64,000 nt of DNA from Bacteroidales bacterium (GTDB taxonomy: Bacteria > Bacteroidota > Bacteroidia > Bacteroidales > Muribaculaceae), in NCBI GenBank assembly GCA_014800535.1, contig JAAVFW010000011.1, positions 43,808-107,807 on the forward strand, written 5' to 3'. The notes under the pieces were generated by a model that had not been told where the DNA came from, searched no databases, and was given only the letters and a program-made list of their open reading frames with translations. The position numbers and the translations under genes were made by a program. The number at the start of each line of letters is the position of its first letter. Within the stretch, counting starts at the first letter, position 1. Below are positions 17,517 to 27,041 of the stretch, piece by piece.

Positions 17517-18827
17517 ATGAAGATAAAAAGATTGATGGAATGGATGGACCGTTCCACATGTAACTTTGCGGCAATCGGCTGCATCACATCGGAGCTTGAC
17601 AAAGCCGGATTCGTTCGACTTGACCCGACAGCGGAGTGGAAACTTGAGGAAGGTGGAAAATATTATATGGTGAAGAATGACAGCGCGGTGTTTGCCGTGG
17701 TGCCCGGTTCGGCTCCTGTCAGTGAGGCAGGATTCCGCATTATTTCTTCTCATAGCGACAGCCCCGGATTCAAGATTAAACCCAATGCCGAGATTTACGG
17801 AGAGGGAGGAGTTGTCAGTCTGAATGTGGAGAAATATGGCGGAGGTATTCTTTACACATGGTTTGACCGTCCGCTGTCGATATCCGGGCGTGTCATGACA
17901 GCTGGAGAAGACCCGCTTCATCCTGTGACACATATTATAGATTTAAAACGTGCGGTCTGTACCATCCCTCATCTTGCCATTCATTTCAACCGTGAGGTTA
18001 ATGAAGGAAACAAATTGAGTGTGCAGAAAGACATGAAGCCTGTGATGGGTTATTTCTCCGAAGAAAGAATAGCCGAATTTAAGAAACACGGAGGCGTTGT
18101 CAAGACACTTGTTGCAGAAGAACTCGGCATCGCTCCGGAGGATATTATCGATTACGAATTATGCCTTTATCCTCTTCAGAAAGCTGTCTTGACAGGGGTC
18201 AACGAAGAGTATATACAGAGCGGACGTCTCGACGACCTTTCGATGGCATACGCCTCATTGGAAGCACTGTTGAGCGCATCAGACAAAGAAGAGCGTCCGG
18301 CGTCGACAATGGTAATGGCGGTTTTTGACAACGAGGAGACCGGCTCCGGCACAAAGCAAGGTGCAGCCTCAGCCGTTTTCCGTGACTTCCTTGAGAGAAT
18401 CACACTTCTGAAGGATTCTTCAAAAGAGGGATTTTACAGAGCCGTGGCATCAAGCTTTATGATCTCTGCCGACGATGCGCATGCCTGGCATCCTAACTAC
18501 AATGAGAAGTTCGACCCCACGAATCATCCGGTGATCGGGGGAGGACCGGCAGTCAAGATAAATGCCAATTGCAAATATATGACAGATGCTGACGGGGCCG
18601 CTGTTTTCCGTGCATTATGTAGCAAGGCTGGAGTGAAATGTCAATACTTCGTAAACCATTCTGATGTGGCCGGAGGAAGCACTCTGGGTAATATTCTAAC
18701 CTCACAGCTTGATCTCAGAGGCGTTGATATGGGATGTCCGATATGGGCTATGCACTCCGCCTGTGAGACTGCAGGGGTTGAAGATCATCTCGCCACAGTT
18801 CGGGTGTTTGAAGAGTTCTGGTCCTAA
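17517..18827 (+). CDS. M18 family aminopeptidase
   Basis: This 436-residue metallo-aminopeptidase starts at MKIKRLMEWMDRS; an in-frame TTG 18 nt earlier is a less likely start. Zinc ligands and catalytic residues are in place: HSDSPGFKIKP (first His/Asp), DNEETGSGTKQGA (catalytic Glu pair), SADDAHAWHPNY and HSDVAGGSTLGN (final His). Relatives such as aspartyl aminopeptidase remove N-terminal residues in the cytoplasm. It is the last gene of the flavin reductase-DUF5063-M18 set. A new promoter follows immediately for trigger factor. Confidence 0.94.
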   Translation: MKIKRLMEWMDRSTCNFAAIGCITSELDKAGFVRLDPTAEWKLEEGGKYYMVKNDSAVFAVVPGSAPVSEAGFRIISSHSDSPGFKIKPNAEIYGEGGVVSLNVEKYGGGILYTWFDRPLSISGRVMTAGEDPLHPVTHIIDLKRAVCTIPHLAIHFNREVNEGNKLSVQKDMKPVMGYFSEERIAEFKKHGGVVKTLVAEELGIAPEDIIDYELCLYPLQKAVLTGVNEEYIQSGRLDDLSMAYASLEALLSASDKEERPASTMVMAVFDNEETGSGTKQGAASAVFRDFLERITLLKDSSKEGFYRAVASSFMISADDAHAWHPNYNEKFDPTNHPVIGGGPAVKINANCKYMTDADGAAVFRALCSKAGVKCQYFVNHSDVAGGSTLGNILTSQLDLRGVDMGCPIWAMHSACETAGVEDHLATVRVFEEFWS

Positions 18828-18831
18828 ATCG

Positions 18832-18863
18832 TTTGCTCAGTTGGCGAAAAAATGTTAAATTTG
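18832..18863 (+). promoter_or_regulatory. predicted promoter of trigger factor, with a long leader
   Basis: TTTG at 18832-18835, a 20-nt spacer and TAAATTTG at 18856-18863 match the Bacteroidota consensus. The start point near 18870 gives a leader of about 137 nt, unusually long here, which contains a possible hairpin (GGCG.GGT against ACCGCC). Confidence 0.75.
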
Positions 18864-19006
18864 CATCCGAGTGTGTGAGAAAACGTTATTTCTCGCCACT
18901 GAGATGAACATTTTGGCGCGGTTTTTGCTTTTAGAGTTGAGACCGCCCGAAAGAGGTAGTCAATAAAAGTGTTAATCAAAATCATAACAGATATATCTAA
19001 ATAAAG

Positions 19007-20365
19007 ATGAACGTAAATTTTGCCAAAATCGACGATGTGACAGGAGAACTCATTGTCACTCTCGAGGAGAAAGACTACGCAGACAAGGTAAAGAAAGAAC
19101 TGAAAGAAATCGGTAAGAAACACACAGAGCCGGGTTTCCGTCCCGGAAAGGTGCCTGCCGGTCTTATCCAGAAAAAATATGGCAACGCTGTGAAATACGA
19201 CGTTATCAACAAGACAATCGGCGACGCAGTGTTTGAATTCCTTAAGAAGGAAGATATGCGAGTTCTTGGCAACCCCATGCCGGATAAGGACAATGTGGTT
19301 GATTTCGATGCTGATAACTTCACATTCAAGTTTAAGGTGGGTCTTGCACCTGAGATTGATGTTCCCGTAAACAAGGATCTTCATGTGCCCGCCTACAACA
19401 TCCAGGTGTCAGACGAAATGCTTGAGGAGCAGGACAAAGGTCTTCGTCAGCGTTTCGGCAAGCAGATCTCAGGTGAAGTTGTAGAACCTGATGCTGTAAT
19501 CAAGGGTAGCATCACAGAGCTTAACCCCGACGGAACAGTTAAGGAAGATGGTGTTAAGGTTGAAGACGGAATCATCTCACTCCGTTACTTCAAGAGCGAC
19601 GACCAGAAGAAACTTTTCGACGGCAAGAAAGTGGGCGATGAGGTTGTGTTCAACCCCGCTGCAACATGCGATACCAACCCTGTTGAGATGAGCTCAATGC
19701 TTCAGATCAATAAGGATGATGTTGAGAATCACAAGGGCGATTTCCTTTTCAATATCAAGGATATCATCGTGGTTCGTCCCGCTGAGCTTGGCGAGGAATA
19801 CTATGAAAACCTCTTTGGAAAAGATAAGGTTCATAACGAAGAGGAGTATCGTGCCGCTCTTAAGGAGCTGATCGAAAACCAGCTTAAGGCAGATTCAGAC
19901 TTCCGCTTCACAATCGACGCAAAAGATGCAATCATCAATGCAGTTGGTGAGGTTAAGATGCCCGATGAAGTTCTGAAAGACTTCCTCATCTCTCGCAACA
20001 AGGACCTTAACGAAGAGAACATCGAAGAGGAATATGTCAAGATTCGTCCGCAGCTCGTTTGGGAGCTTCTTCGCGACGAAACAGCACGCAAGCTCGAAAT
20101 CAAGCTCGAAGAAGAGGATGTGCGTAAGATGGCTGAAAACGTTGCTCGCAGCCAGTTCGCTCAGTATGGCATTGCCAATCCTCCTGCAGAGATGCTTGAG
20201 AAATATGCAAACGACATGCTTAAGAATCAGCAGGCTCGCGAGCAGATCGCAAATCAGGCAGTCGATACAAAACTCTTCAATGCAATCCGTGCTTCAGTCA
20301 CAACTGATGAGAAATCAGTAAGTGTCGAAGAGTTCAACAAACTATTCATGCCTACCGCTGAATAA
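19007..20365 (+). CDS. tig: trigger factor, ribosome-associated chaperone
   Basis: This 452-residue protein has the ribosome-binding signature GFRPGKVP at residues 43-50 within the N-terminal domain, and the helical C-terminal chaperone arms (for example VRKMAENVARSQFAQYGI). The middle domain where a FKBP-type isomerase normally sits is present in reduced form (EVVEPDAVIKGSITELNPDG). The protein binds nascent chains at the ribosome exit. As in many genomes it lies just upstream of clpP-clpX, here separated by two hairpins. Confidence 0.95.
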   Translation: MNVNFAKIDDVTGELIVTLEEKDYADKVKKELKEIGKKHTEPGFRPGKVPAGLIQKKYGNAVKYDVINKTIGDAVFEFLKKEDMRVLGNPMPDKDNVVDFDADNFTFKFKVGLAPEIDVPVNKDLHVPAYNIQVSDEMLEEQDKGLRQRFGKQISGEVVEPDAVIKGSITELNPDGTVKEDGVKVEDGIISLRYFKSDDQKKLFDGKKVGDEVVFNPAATCDTNPVEMSSMLQINKDDVENHKGDFLFNIKDIIVVRPAELGEEYYENLFGKDKVHNEEEYRAALKELIENQLKADSDFRFTIDAKDAIINAVGEVKMPDEVLKDFLISRNKDLNEENIEEEYVKIRPQLVWELLRDETARKLEIKLEEEDVRKMAENVARSQFAQYGIANPPAEMLEKYANDMLKNQQAREQIANQAVDTKLFNAIRASVTTDEKSVSVEEFNKLFMPTAE

Positions 20366-20370
20366 GTTTT

Positions 20371-20409
20371 AGACCCCCAGGCGTCAACAAATAGAGCAGA
20401 GAGGGGTCT
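20371..20409 (+). terminator. first hairpin after trigger factor
   Basis: AGACCCC (20371-20377) pairs with GGGGTCT (20403-20409). It lies just after the stop codon and may help termination or protect the 3' end. Confidence 0.5.
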
Positions 20410-20425
20410 TCCGAAAGAATCAACT

Positions 20426-20466
20426 CAACGGTCCGGTGGTCACATAGCACTCCGGACCGTTGTTTT
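20426..20466 (+). terminator. Rho-independent terminator between tig and clpP
   Basis: CAACGGTCCGG (20426-20436) and its complement (20452-20462) form a perfect 11-bp stem followed by TTTT. Confidence 0.8.
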
Positions 20467-20491
20467 CTCAAAACAAAAATATGATATTTGT

Positions 20492-21205
20492 ATGAACAAC
20501 GATTTTAGAAATTATGCCGTCAACCATCTCGGTCTGAACGGTCATACCCTCGACGATTACACTCGTCACATCTCTAACTCCGTGCCGGCATCGGTCATTA
20601 CGCCGACTTCGGATTACATGAATCCTTACATTCTTGAGGAACGTCAGTTGAACGTCACTCAGATGGATGTTTTCTCACGCTTGATGATGGACCGTATAAT
20701 CTTCCTCGGCACCCAGGTTTCTGACCAGAGCGCCAACATCATCCAGGCTCAGTTGCTTTATCTTGATTCTGTCGACCCTGAAAAGGATATTTCTCTATAC
20801 ATCAACTCTCCCGGTGGTTCTGTTTATGCAGGACTTGGAATCTACGACACAATGCAGTATGTCAATTCAGATGTTTCCACAATCTGCACCGGCATGGCGG
20901 CGTCAATGGCAGCAGTGCTTCTTGTGGCAGGTGAGAAAGGGAAACGATTCGCTCTTCCTCATTCAAGAGTGATGATTCACCAGCCGATGGGTGGAATCCA
21001 GGGTCAGGCTTCTGATATTGAGATTACCGCACGCGAAATTCTCAAACTGAAAGAGGAACTTTACAGAATCATTTCCGACCATTCCGGACAGCCTTTTGAA
21101 AAAGTTGAGGCGGATTCCGACCGTGATTACTGGATGATTGCCAAGGAAGCCCTGGATTATGGAATGATTGATAAGATTCTCGTAAACAACAGAAAGAAAG
21201 ATTAA
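20492..21205 (+). CDS. clpP: ATP-dependent Clp protease proteolytic subunit
   Basis: This 237-residue serine protease subunit carries the catalytic serine in [12 protein letters not shown], histidine in [12 protein letters not shown] and aspartate in SDRDYWM. The start at [17 protein letters not shown] agrees with the extended N-terminus usual in Bacteroidota. It forms the barrel that degrades proteins fed by ClpX. Its TAA stop overlaps the clpX ATG by one base (TAATG), so translation of the two is coupled. Confidence 0.97.
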   Translation: MNNDFRNYAVNHLGLNGHTLDDYTRHISNSVPASVITPTSDYMNPYILEERQLNVTQMDVFSRLMMDRIIFLGTQVSDQSANIIQAQLLYLDSVDPEKDISLYINSPGGSVYAGLGIYDTMQYVNSDVSTICTGMAASMAAVLLVAGEKGKRFALPHSRVMIHQPMGGIQGQASDIEITAREILKLKEELYRIISDHSGQPFEKVEADSDRDYWMIAKEALDYGMIDKILVNNRKKD

Positions 21206-22461
21206 TGGCTAAGAAATCTTCAGGATTGACATGTATGATGTGTGGTGCACAGGATTGTGCCGCCACACCTGTCATACAGGTTGTCAGCGGTTTGACTCTT
21301 TGCACCGACTGTATTAAATTTATTGACGATGCGCGCGACGCTCAGTTAAAAGAGAGAAACGTCAAATCGGAAAAGAATGATAAGAAGGTTGGTGAAAAGA
21401 TTCCCAAGCCGGAGGAAATAAAGAAATATCTTGACCAATACGTGATTGGTCAGGATGAGGCAAAGAAATATCTGTCGGTGGCTGTCTATAATCACTATAA
21501 GCGTATTGCCCGCATGGGAAAGGCCACGGATGACGATGTTGAGATTGAAAAATCAAACATTATCATGGTTGGTCCGACAGGCACCGGAAAGACTTTGCTC
21601 GCCAAGTCAATTGCGCGTCTGCTTGATGTGCCTTTTGCAATTGTCGATGCCACGGTGCTGACAGAGGCAGGTTACGTCGGTGAAGACATAGAGTCGCTTC
21701 TGACCCGTCTGTTGCAGGCATGTGATTATGATGTCGAGAAGGCTGAGAAGGGAATTGTCTTTATAGATGAGATTGACAAGATTGCCCGTAAGAGCGATAA
21801 CCCCTCGATTACGCGTGATGTGAGCGGTGAGGGAGTGCAGCAGGGTCTTCTCAAATTGCTTGAAGGCTCGACTGTGCTTGTTCCGCCCAACGGAGGACGT
21901 AAGCATCCCGACCAGAAGATGATTGCAGTCGACACTAAAAATATTCTCTTTGTGTGTGGTGGAGCCTTTGACGGTATAGAACGTAAGATTGCCGCTCGCA
22001 TGAACACGCATATTGTCGGCTATGGTCATAACTCCGCCTCAAAGAAGGAGCAGCGCGAAAATCTGATGAGATATGTCATGCCTCAGGATTTGAAATCGTT
22101 TGGTCTTATCCCTGAGATTATCGGTCGACTCCCGGTTCTGACAAGCCTTGAGCACCTTGACCGTGATGCACTGCGACGTATTCTCACTGAACCGAAGAAT
22201 GCCATTGTGCGCCAATATGAAAAACTTTTCGAGATTGACGGTGTCAAACTGACGTTTGACGAATCGGCTCTTGATGCTATTGTCGACAAGGCAATCGAAT
22301 ATAAGCTCGGAGCGCGAGGTTTGCGCTCGATTGTCGAGACTGTGATGGTTGATGCGATGTTTGAAATCCCGTCGTCTGACATAAAGGAATTTGTGGTGAC
22401 GGATTCATACGTGCTTGAGAAACTTGACAAAGCTCATTTTGATAAGACACATGCCGTTTGA
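21205..22461 (+). CDS. clpX: ATP-dependent Clp protease ATP-binding subunit ClpX
   Basis: This is a 418-residue AAA+ unfoldase. The N-terminal zinc-binding domain has its four cysteines (CMMCG and LCTDC), Walker A is GPTGTGKT, Walker B is VFIDEIDKI, and the sensor-2 region ends in [10 protein letters not shown]. It unfolds tagged substrates for ClpP. It overlaps clpP by one base and is followed by a strong terminator, so clpP-clpX is a two-gene operon. Confidence 0.98.
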   Translation: MAKKSSGLTCMMCGAQDCAATPVIQVVSGLTLCTDCIKFIDDARDAQLKERNVKSEKNDKKVGEKIPKPEEIKKYLDQYVIGQDEAKKYLSVAVYNHYKRIARMGKATDDDVEIEKSNIIMVGPTGTGKTLLAKSIARLLDVPFAIVDATVLTEAGYVGEDIESLLTRLLQACDYDVEKAEKGIVFIDEIDKIARKSDNPSITRDVSGEGVQQGLLKLLEGSTVLVPPNGGRKHPDQKMIAVDTKNILFVCGGAFDGIERKIAARMNTHIVGYGHNSASKKEQRENLMRYVMPQDLKSFGLIPEIIGRLPVLTSLEHLDRDALRRILTEPKNAIVRQYEKLFEIDGVKLTFDESALDAIVDKAIEYKLGARGLRSIVETVMVDAMFEIPSSDIKEFVVTDSYVLEKLDKAHFDKTHAV

Positions 22462-22486
22462 CGGCAATGGAAAGGATAAAAATCCG

Positions 22487-22536
22487 ACCGTTTCAGAAAA
22501 CCTGTAGTCAGCAGGACTTCTGAAACGGTTTTTTTA
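22487..22536 (+). terminator. Rho-independent terminator of clpP-clpX
   Basis: ACCGTTTCAGAA (22487-22498) pairs with TTCTGAAACGGT (22518-22529) and is followed by seven T. Confidence 0.9.
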
Positions 22537-22567
22537 TGGGCTGACTGAAAAAACGAATGGCTAAGAA

Positions 22568-22599
22568 TTTGTGATTGTCAGAAAAAATGTTTAATTTTG
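22568..22599 (+). promoter_or_regulatory. predicted promoter of the first recQ gene
   Basis: TTTG at 22568-22571, a 20-nt spacer and TAATTTTG at 22592-22599 match the Bacteroidota consensus; the start point would be near 22606, about 40 nt before the ATG. Confidence 0.8.
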
Positions 22600-22646
22600 A
22601 ATAGCGGAAATAACCGCCTACCACGGTTTATTATTAAACATTCTGT

Positions 22647-24830
22647 ATGGCAGATGAAAAATTAATTCACGAAGCCCTAAACTATCATTTCGGATTTGAA
22701 AAGTTTAAGGGTCAGCAGCTTCAGATTATCAGTAGCCTACTCGACGGAAAGGATGTCTTTGTGTTGATGCCTACCGGCGGAGGCAAGTCGTTGTGTTATC
22801 AGCTTCCGGCCATGATGATGGAAGGCACTGCCATCATTATATCTCCACTCATAGCCCTGATGAAAAATCAGGTGGATGCCATGCGTCACTACGGAGAGGA
22901 AGACGGAATCGCTCATTTCCTTAACTCCTCGCTGACAAAAAGCGCAGCCGAAAAGGTGCGACGCGATGTGACTTCAGGAAAGACGAAATTATTGTTTTTT
23001 GCACCTGAGTCGCTGACTAAGCAGGAGAATGTGGATTTTCTGAAGGGTGTCAATATATCGTTCTACGCAATTGATGAGGCGCATTGCATTTCGGAATGGG
23101 GTCACGACTTCCGCCCGGAGTATAGAAAAATCCGCCCGATGATAAATTCCATCGGACAGCGTCCCGTCATCGCATTGACGGCCACAGCCACTCAGAAGGT
23201 GCAGTATGACATACAGAAAAATCTCGGAATGCTTGAAGCCGAAGTTTTTAAATCGAGCTTTAACCGCCCGAATCTCTATTATGAGGTGCGTCCTAAGACA
23301 AAAGATACAGACCGTGATATAGTGCGCTTCATAAAAAATAACCGTGGAAAGTCAGGCATTATCTATTGTCTTTCGAGAAAGAAGGTGGAGGAAGTTGCCG
23401 AGATGTTGAAGATAAACAACATATCAGCTCTTCCTTACCACGCCGGCATGGATGCCCACACACGCGCTGCAAATCAAGATGCGTTTCTGCTTGAGAAGGT
23501 GGAGGTGATTGTGGCGACAATCGCGTTCGGCATGGGCATTGACAAGCCGGATGTGCGTTATGTGATTCACTATGACATCCCGAAAAGCCTTGAAGGTTAC
23601 TATCAGGAAACCGGGCGTGCCGGAAGAGACGGAGGAGAGGGTGTCTGCATCACATTCTATTCTCATAAGGATTTGCTGAAGCTTGAGAAACTGATTCAAA
23701 GCAAGTCGATCACCGAGCAGGAAATCTCACGCCAGTTGCTGATTGAAACTTCCCACTATGCTGAGTCGTCAGTTTGTCGCCGTAAAATTCTTCTTCATTA
23801 TTTCGGAGAACAATATGAAGGGGAGAATTGTGGAAATTGCGACAATTGTCTTCATCCGAAGACAAAGGTTGACGCAACCGACGAGCTTCAGAATGTCATC
23901 GAATCAGTGCTTTCGATCGGCGAGCAATATAAGATGGAATATCTGGTGCAATTTCTTGTTGGACGCAAGACCGACGAGATACGTTCAAACGGACATGACC
24001 AGATGGAATTTTTCGGCTGTTGCAGTCATCATGAAGATAAATTCCTGACAACAGTGATGCGACAGGCAGTCATAGCCGGTTATCTTGTCAGGGATATAGA
24101 GAACTACGGCATAATAAAGATAACACCGGAAGGACGTGAATATGTGAAGAATCCGGTGCCCTTTACAGTGGTTGAGGATTGTGATTATTCAGAACTTGAA
24201 GCCGAGGCAGCCGGGATGCACGACAGCAGTGCCTGCACAGCAGACCCTGAGCTGTTTGCTATACTGAAGGATTTGAGAAAGGATGTGGCGCGCCGACATA
24301 ATCTTCCCGCCTATGTCGTTTTTCAAGACCCGTCGCTTGAGGCGATGTCAACAACCTATCCTGTGACGGAAGAAGAGCTTGCCGGAATCCCCGGTGTCGG
24401 AATCGGAAAGGTGAAAAGATTCGGCAAGGAGTTTATCGAACTCATAGCCAAATATGTAAAGGAAAATGAGATTGTCCGTCCGGAAGATCTGAGAGTGCGT
24501 ACACTCGCCAATAAAAGTAAAATAAAGATCTATATAATCCAGGGCATCGACCGCAAGATTCCTCTTGATGAGCTTGCGGCAAGCAAAGGTCTTGATTTCT
24601 TTGAGTTGCTTGATGGCATAGAATCAATTGTCGATGGTGGCACACGTCTCAATATAGACTATTATATGGACGAGATTCTTGAACCTGACCAGCAGCAGGA
24701 TTTGCTTGACTATTTCCTGGATACACCGGAAGATAATCTTGAAGAGGCGATTCAGGAGCTTGGAGATGAGTACACTGAAGATGAAATAAGGCTGATGAGA
24801 GTAAAATTCCTTTCGGAATATGGCAATTGA
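22647..24830 (+). CDS. recQ: RecQ family ATP-dependent DNA helicase (copy 1)
   Basis: This 727-residue helicase has Walker A in PTGGGKSLCYQLPA, the DEAH box DEAHCISEWGHDFRPEYR, motif III LTATAT and motif VI QETGRAGRDGG. The RecQ zinc site follows in VCRRKILLHYF and CGNCDNC, then a winged-helix (RQC) region and an HRDC domain (YVVFQDPSLEAMSTTYPV). The C-terminal 120 residues are acidic with a helix-turn-helix-like segment. RecQ unwinds DNA in recombination repair. It has its own promoter. A second, different recQ lies 8 kb downstream. Confidence 0.95.
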   Translation: MADEKLIHEALNYHFGFEKFKGQQLQIISSLLDGKDVFVLMPTGGGKSLCYQLPAMMMEGTAIIISPLIALMKNQVDAMRHYGEEDGIAHFLNSSLTKSAAEKVRRDVTSGKTKLLFFAPESLTKQENVDFLKGVNISFYAIDEAHCISEWGHDFRPEYRKIRPMINSIGQRPVIALTATATQKVQYDIQKNLGMLEAEVFKSSFNRPNLYYEVRPKTKDTDRDIVRFIKNNRGKSGIIYCLSRKKVEEVAEMLKINNISALPYHAGMDAHTRAANQDAFLLEKVEVIVATIAFGMGIDKPDVRYVIHYDIPKSLEGYYQETGRAGRDGGEGVCITFYSHKDLLKLEKLIQSKSITEQEISRQLLIETSHYAESSVCRRKILLHYFGEQYEGENCGNCDNCLHPKTKVDATDELQNVIESVLSIGEQYKMEYLVQFLVGRKTDEIRSNGHDQMEFFGCCSHHEDKFLTTVMRQAVIAGYLVRDIENYGIIKITPEGREYVKNPVPFTVVEDCDYSELEAEAAGMHDSSACTADPELFAILKDLRKDVARRHNLPAYVVFQDPSLEAMSTTYPVTEEELAGIPGVGIGKVKRFGKEFIELIAKYVKENEIVRPEDLRVRTLANKSKIKIYIIQGIDRKIPLDELAASKGLDFFELLDGIESIVDGGTRLNIDYYMDEILEPDQQQDLLDYFLDTPEDNLEEAIQELGDEYTEDEIRLMRVKFLSEYGN

Positions 24831-24888
24831 TATAATTTTTTGCCCGGCTCATCGTTAAAAAGAAAAAACAGACATTAGAAACGAATAT

Positions 24889-26820
24889 ATGAAAAGTAAA
24901 ATGCTGGTTGGTGCAGGACTTGCGGTGTGTGCGATTGCATGGGCTGCCAAAGACCCTGTCATCATGACAATCAACGGTGTTGATGTCCCGAAATCAGAAT
25001 TTGAATATCTCTATCACAAGAATAGTCAGCAGCAGCTGAAGTCTCAGCCTATCGAGGAATATGCCGAGATGTTTAAGATTTACAAGCTGAAGGTTGCTGA
25101 TGCTCTTGCCAATAAGGTTGACACATTGGCTTCATTCAAACGCGATATGCAGACATATCGTAATGACCTTGCTCAGCCATATCTTGCCGATTCAGTGCTT
25201 ATCAACAAATTGGTTGATGAGGCATATCGCAGAAACGGAGAGGAAGTTTCCTTTTCTCACATAATGTTCCAGAAGAGTATGGATCCGGAAGTAAACGCCA
25301 ATGTCAGGAATATGGCAGACAGTGTGCGAAAACTTCTTGTTAACGGAGGCGATTTCACTTCTCTTGCCAAGCAATGGTCGGCCGACAGATCTGTTCAGAC
25401 AAATGGCGGAAACCTTGGATTCATCTCAGCCGGATTATTCCCTTACAGCATTGAGAAAGCTGCGTTCGACCTCAAAGAGGGGGATATATCAGATATAGTT
25501 GAGAGCCCTGTCGGTTATCACATCCTGAAAGGTGGTGCACATCGTCCCTCACGCGGTTCGGTTGCTGCGGCACACATTCTTAAGTTGGTTCCTGAAAACG
25601 CCACACCGGAGCAGGAAAAGGCAATCAAGGCTACAGTCGACAGTATCTGTGACGTCCTTAAATCCGACCCCTCGAAGTTTGAAAAACTTGCCGCTGAACT
25701 TTCCGACGATAAAGGGTCGGCACGCAGCGGAGGTCTTGTCGGATGGTTTGCTGCCGGTCGCATGGTTCCTGAATTTGACAATGCCGCTTTTGCATTGCCC
25801 CTCAATGGAATAAGCGAACCGGTGCGCTCAAAATTCGGCTGGCATATCATTAAGAAAGTTGATGAGAAAGGTCCCAAGAGCTATGCGGAGGTTCGCAATG
25901 AACAGCTTACTTTGCTTCAGAACCCGCAGGATGAACGATACACAATTCTCGCTAAAGACCGCACACGTCGACTTTCAGAAAAGCATAAAGCTTCGTTAAA
26001 CAAAGAAACAGTTGAGCGTCTTCGTGAACGTGCCCGTCTGTCAGGCATCGACTCAACTTTCTATGCTGAATTTGGGTCTGCACCCTTATGCAAACTTCCC
26101 CTTGCAACCATTGACAAGAATGTGCTCACAGTGGGCGATCTCCTTAAGGAATATCCCAACATGAAATCTGCGGAAGGTGGACGCGCAGCTCTTGTAATCG
26201 ACAATGTGACAGAGAGATATTTTGCAAAGAATGTCGATGATGCTGAGATTGACTGGTTGTTTGCCAACGAGCCCGATTTTCATAATCTTATGAATGAATA
26301 TCGTGACGGTAGTCTTCTTTATGAAATAAGCGTGCAGAAAGTGTGGGATAAGGCATCAAAAGATAAGGAAGGTCTGCAGCAATACTTTGAGGCGCATCGT
26401 GACGACTACAAATGGAATGAACCCCGCGTAAAGGGTATTCTGATTCAGACACGCAACGATTCTGTGGCTGACCTTGTGCGCAAGCGTCTTCCTGAACTTG
26501 GCAACGACACAATTGTTTCAACACTTCGCAAGGAGTTCCGTAGTGATCTCGGCATCGAACGTGTTCTCGTGACAAAGGGTGCGAATGCTATGGTCGACAA
26601 CCTTATGTTCAACGGCCTGGAGGTTAAACCTTCAATAGCAAATTTCACAACTTACTTCCTCTATAATCCTGTTATTCTTGATGCTCCGGAGGAGTACACA
26701 GATGTTCGCGGAATGGTTATCAGCGACTATCAGACTGCTCTTGAGAATGCCTGGATAAATGAATTGAGAGAGAAATATCCGGTGAAGGTTAATGAGAAAG
26801 TGCTTAAAAATGTAAAGTGA
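24889..26820 (+). CDS. periplasmic peptidylprolyl isomerase with two parvulin domains
   Basis: This 643-residue protein has a signal peptide (MLVGAGLAVCAIAWAA) and a SurA-like N-terminal helical region. Two parvulin domains follow: one at about residues 115-215 (SFSHIMFQK, GGNLGFISAG, VGYHILK), the second at about 225-335 (AAHILKLV, GGLVGWFAAGRMVPEFD, FGWHIIKKV). The last 300 residues are of unknown fold. It should assist folding of outer-membrane or exported proteins. It is the first of three consecutive SurA-like genes, a grouping typical of Bacteroidales, and ends at its own terminator. Confidence 0.9.
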   Translation: MKSKMLVGAGLAVCAIAWAAKDPVIMTINGVDVPKSEFEYLYHKNSQQQLKSQPIEEYAEMFKIYKLKVADALANKVDTLASFKRDMQTYRNDLAQPYLADSVLINKLVDEAYRRNGEEVSFSHIMFQKSMDPEVNANVRNMADSVRKLLVNGGDFTSLAKQWSADRSVQTNGGNLGFISAGLFPYSIEKAAFDLKEGDISDIVESPVGYHILKGGAHRPSRGSVAAAHILKLVPENATPEQEKAIKATVDSICDVLKSDPSKFEKLAAELSDDKGSARSGGLVGWFAAGRMVPEFDNAAFALPLNGISEPVRSKFGWHIIKKVDEKGPKSYAEVRNEQLTLLQNPQDERYTILAKDRTRRLSEKHKASLNKETVERLRERARLSGIDSTFYAEFGSAPLCKLPLATIDKNVLTVGDLLKEYPNMKSAEGGRAALVIDNVTERYFAKNVDDAEIDWLFANEPDFHNLMNEYRDGSLLYEISVQKVWDKASKDKEGLQQYFEAHRDDYKWNEPRVKGILIQTRNDSVADLVRKRLPELGNDTIVSTLRKEFRSDLGIERVLVTKGANAMVDNLMFNGLEVKPSIANFTTYFLYNPVILDAPEEYTDVRGMVISDYQTALENAWINELREKYPVKVNEKVLKNVK

Positions 26821-26841
26821 CAACTCCCAAATAAAGGTCTT

Positions 26842-26877
26842 GGGGCTGCGTAGTTGAACTCTATGCAGCCCCTTTTT
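26842..26877 (+). terminator. terminator of the first SurA-like gene
   Basis: GGGGCTGCGTA (26842-26852) pairs with TATGCAGCCCC (26862-26872; one G-U) and is followed by TTTTT. Confidence 0.88.
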
Positions 26878-26926
26878 ATATAGGTGTATTTGTTTTCCAT
26901 TTCGACAGTTGCGAGACAAGCCGATA

Positions 26927-26962
26927 AAAGTTATTGTTTTTTTGTGTAAAAACAATAACTTT
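26927..26962. repeat. perfect 15-bp A+T-rich inverted repeat upstream of a promoter
   Basis: Arms 26927-26941 and 26948-26962 (AAAGTTATTGTTTTT and its complement) are exact, with a 6-nt loop. The repeat ends about 20 nt before the -33 position of the next promoter, where an operator or activator site would lie. Confidence 0.75.
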
Positions 26963-26998
26963 AAAAGAACAGTAGATTAGGTTGTCGGAATTATTTAT

Positions 26999-27006
26999 TA
27001 ACTTTG
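26999..27006 (+). promoter_or_regulatory. predicted -7 box of the SurA-like lipoprotein gene
   Basis: TAACTTTG matches TAnnTTTG; a TTG lies upstream at 26982-26984 with a short 14-nt spacer. Transcription would begin near 27013, so any start codon before that point is excluded. Confidence 0.55.
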
Positions 27007-27041
27007 TGGGTTGTAACAAAGTCAGATTCGGAAAAGTGGCA

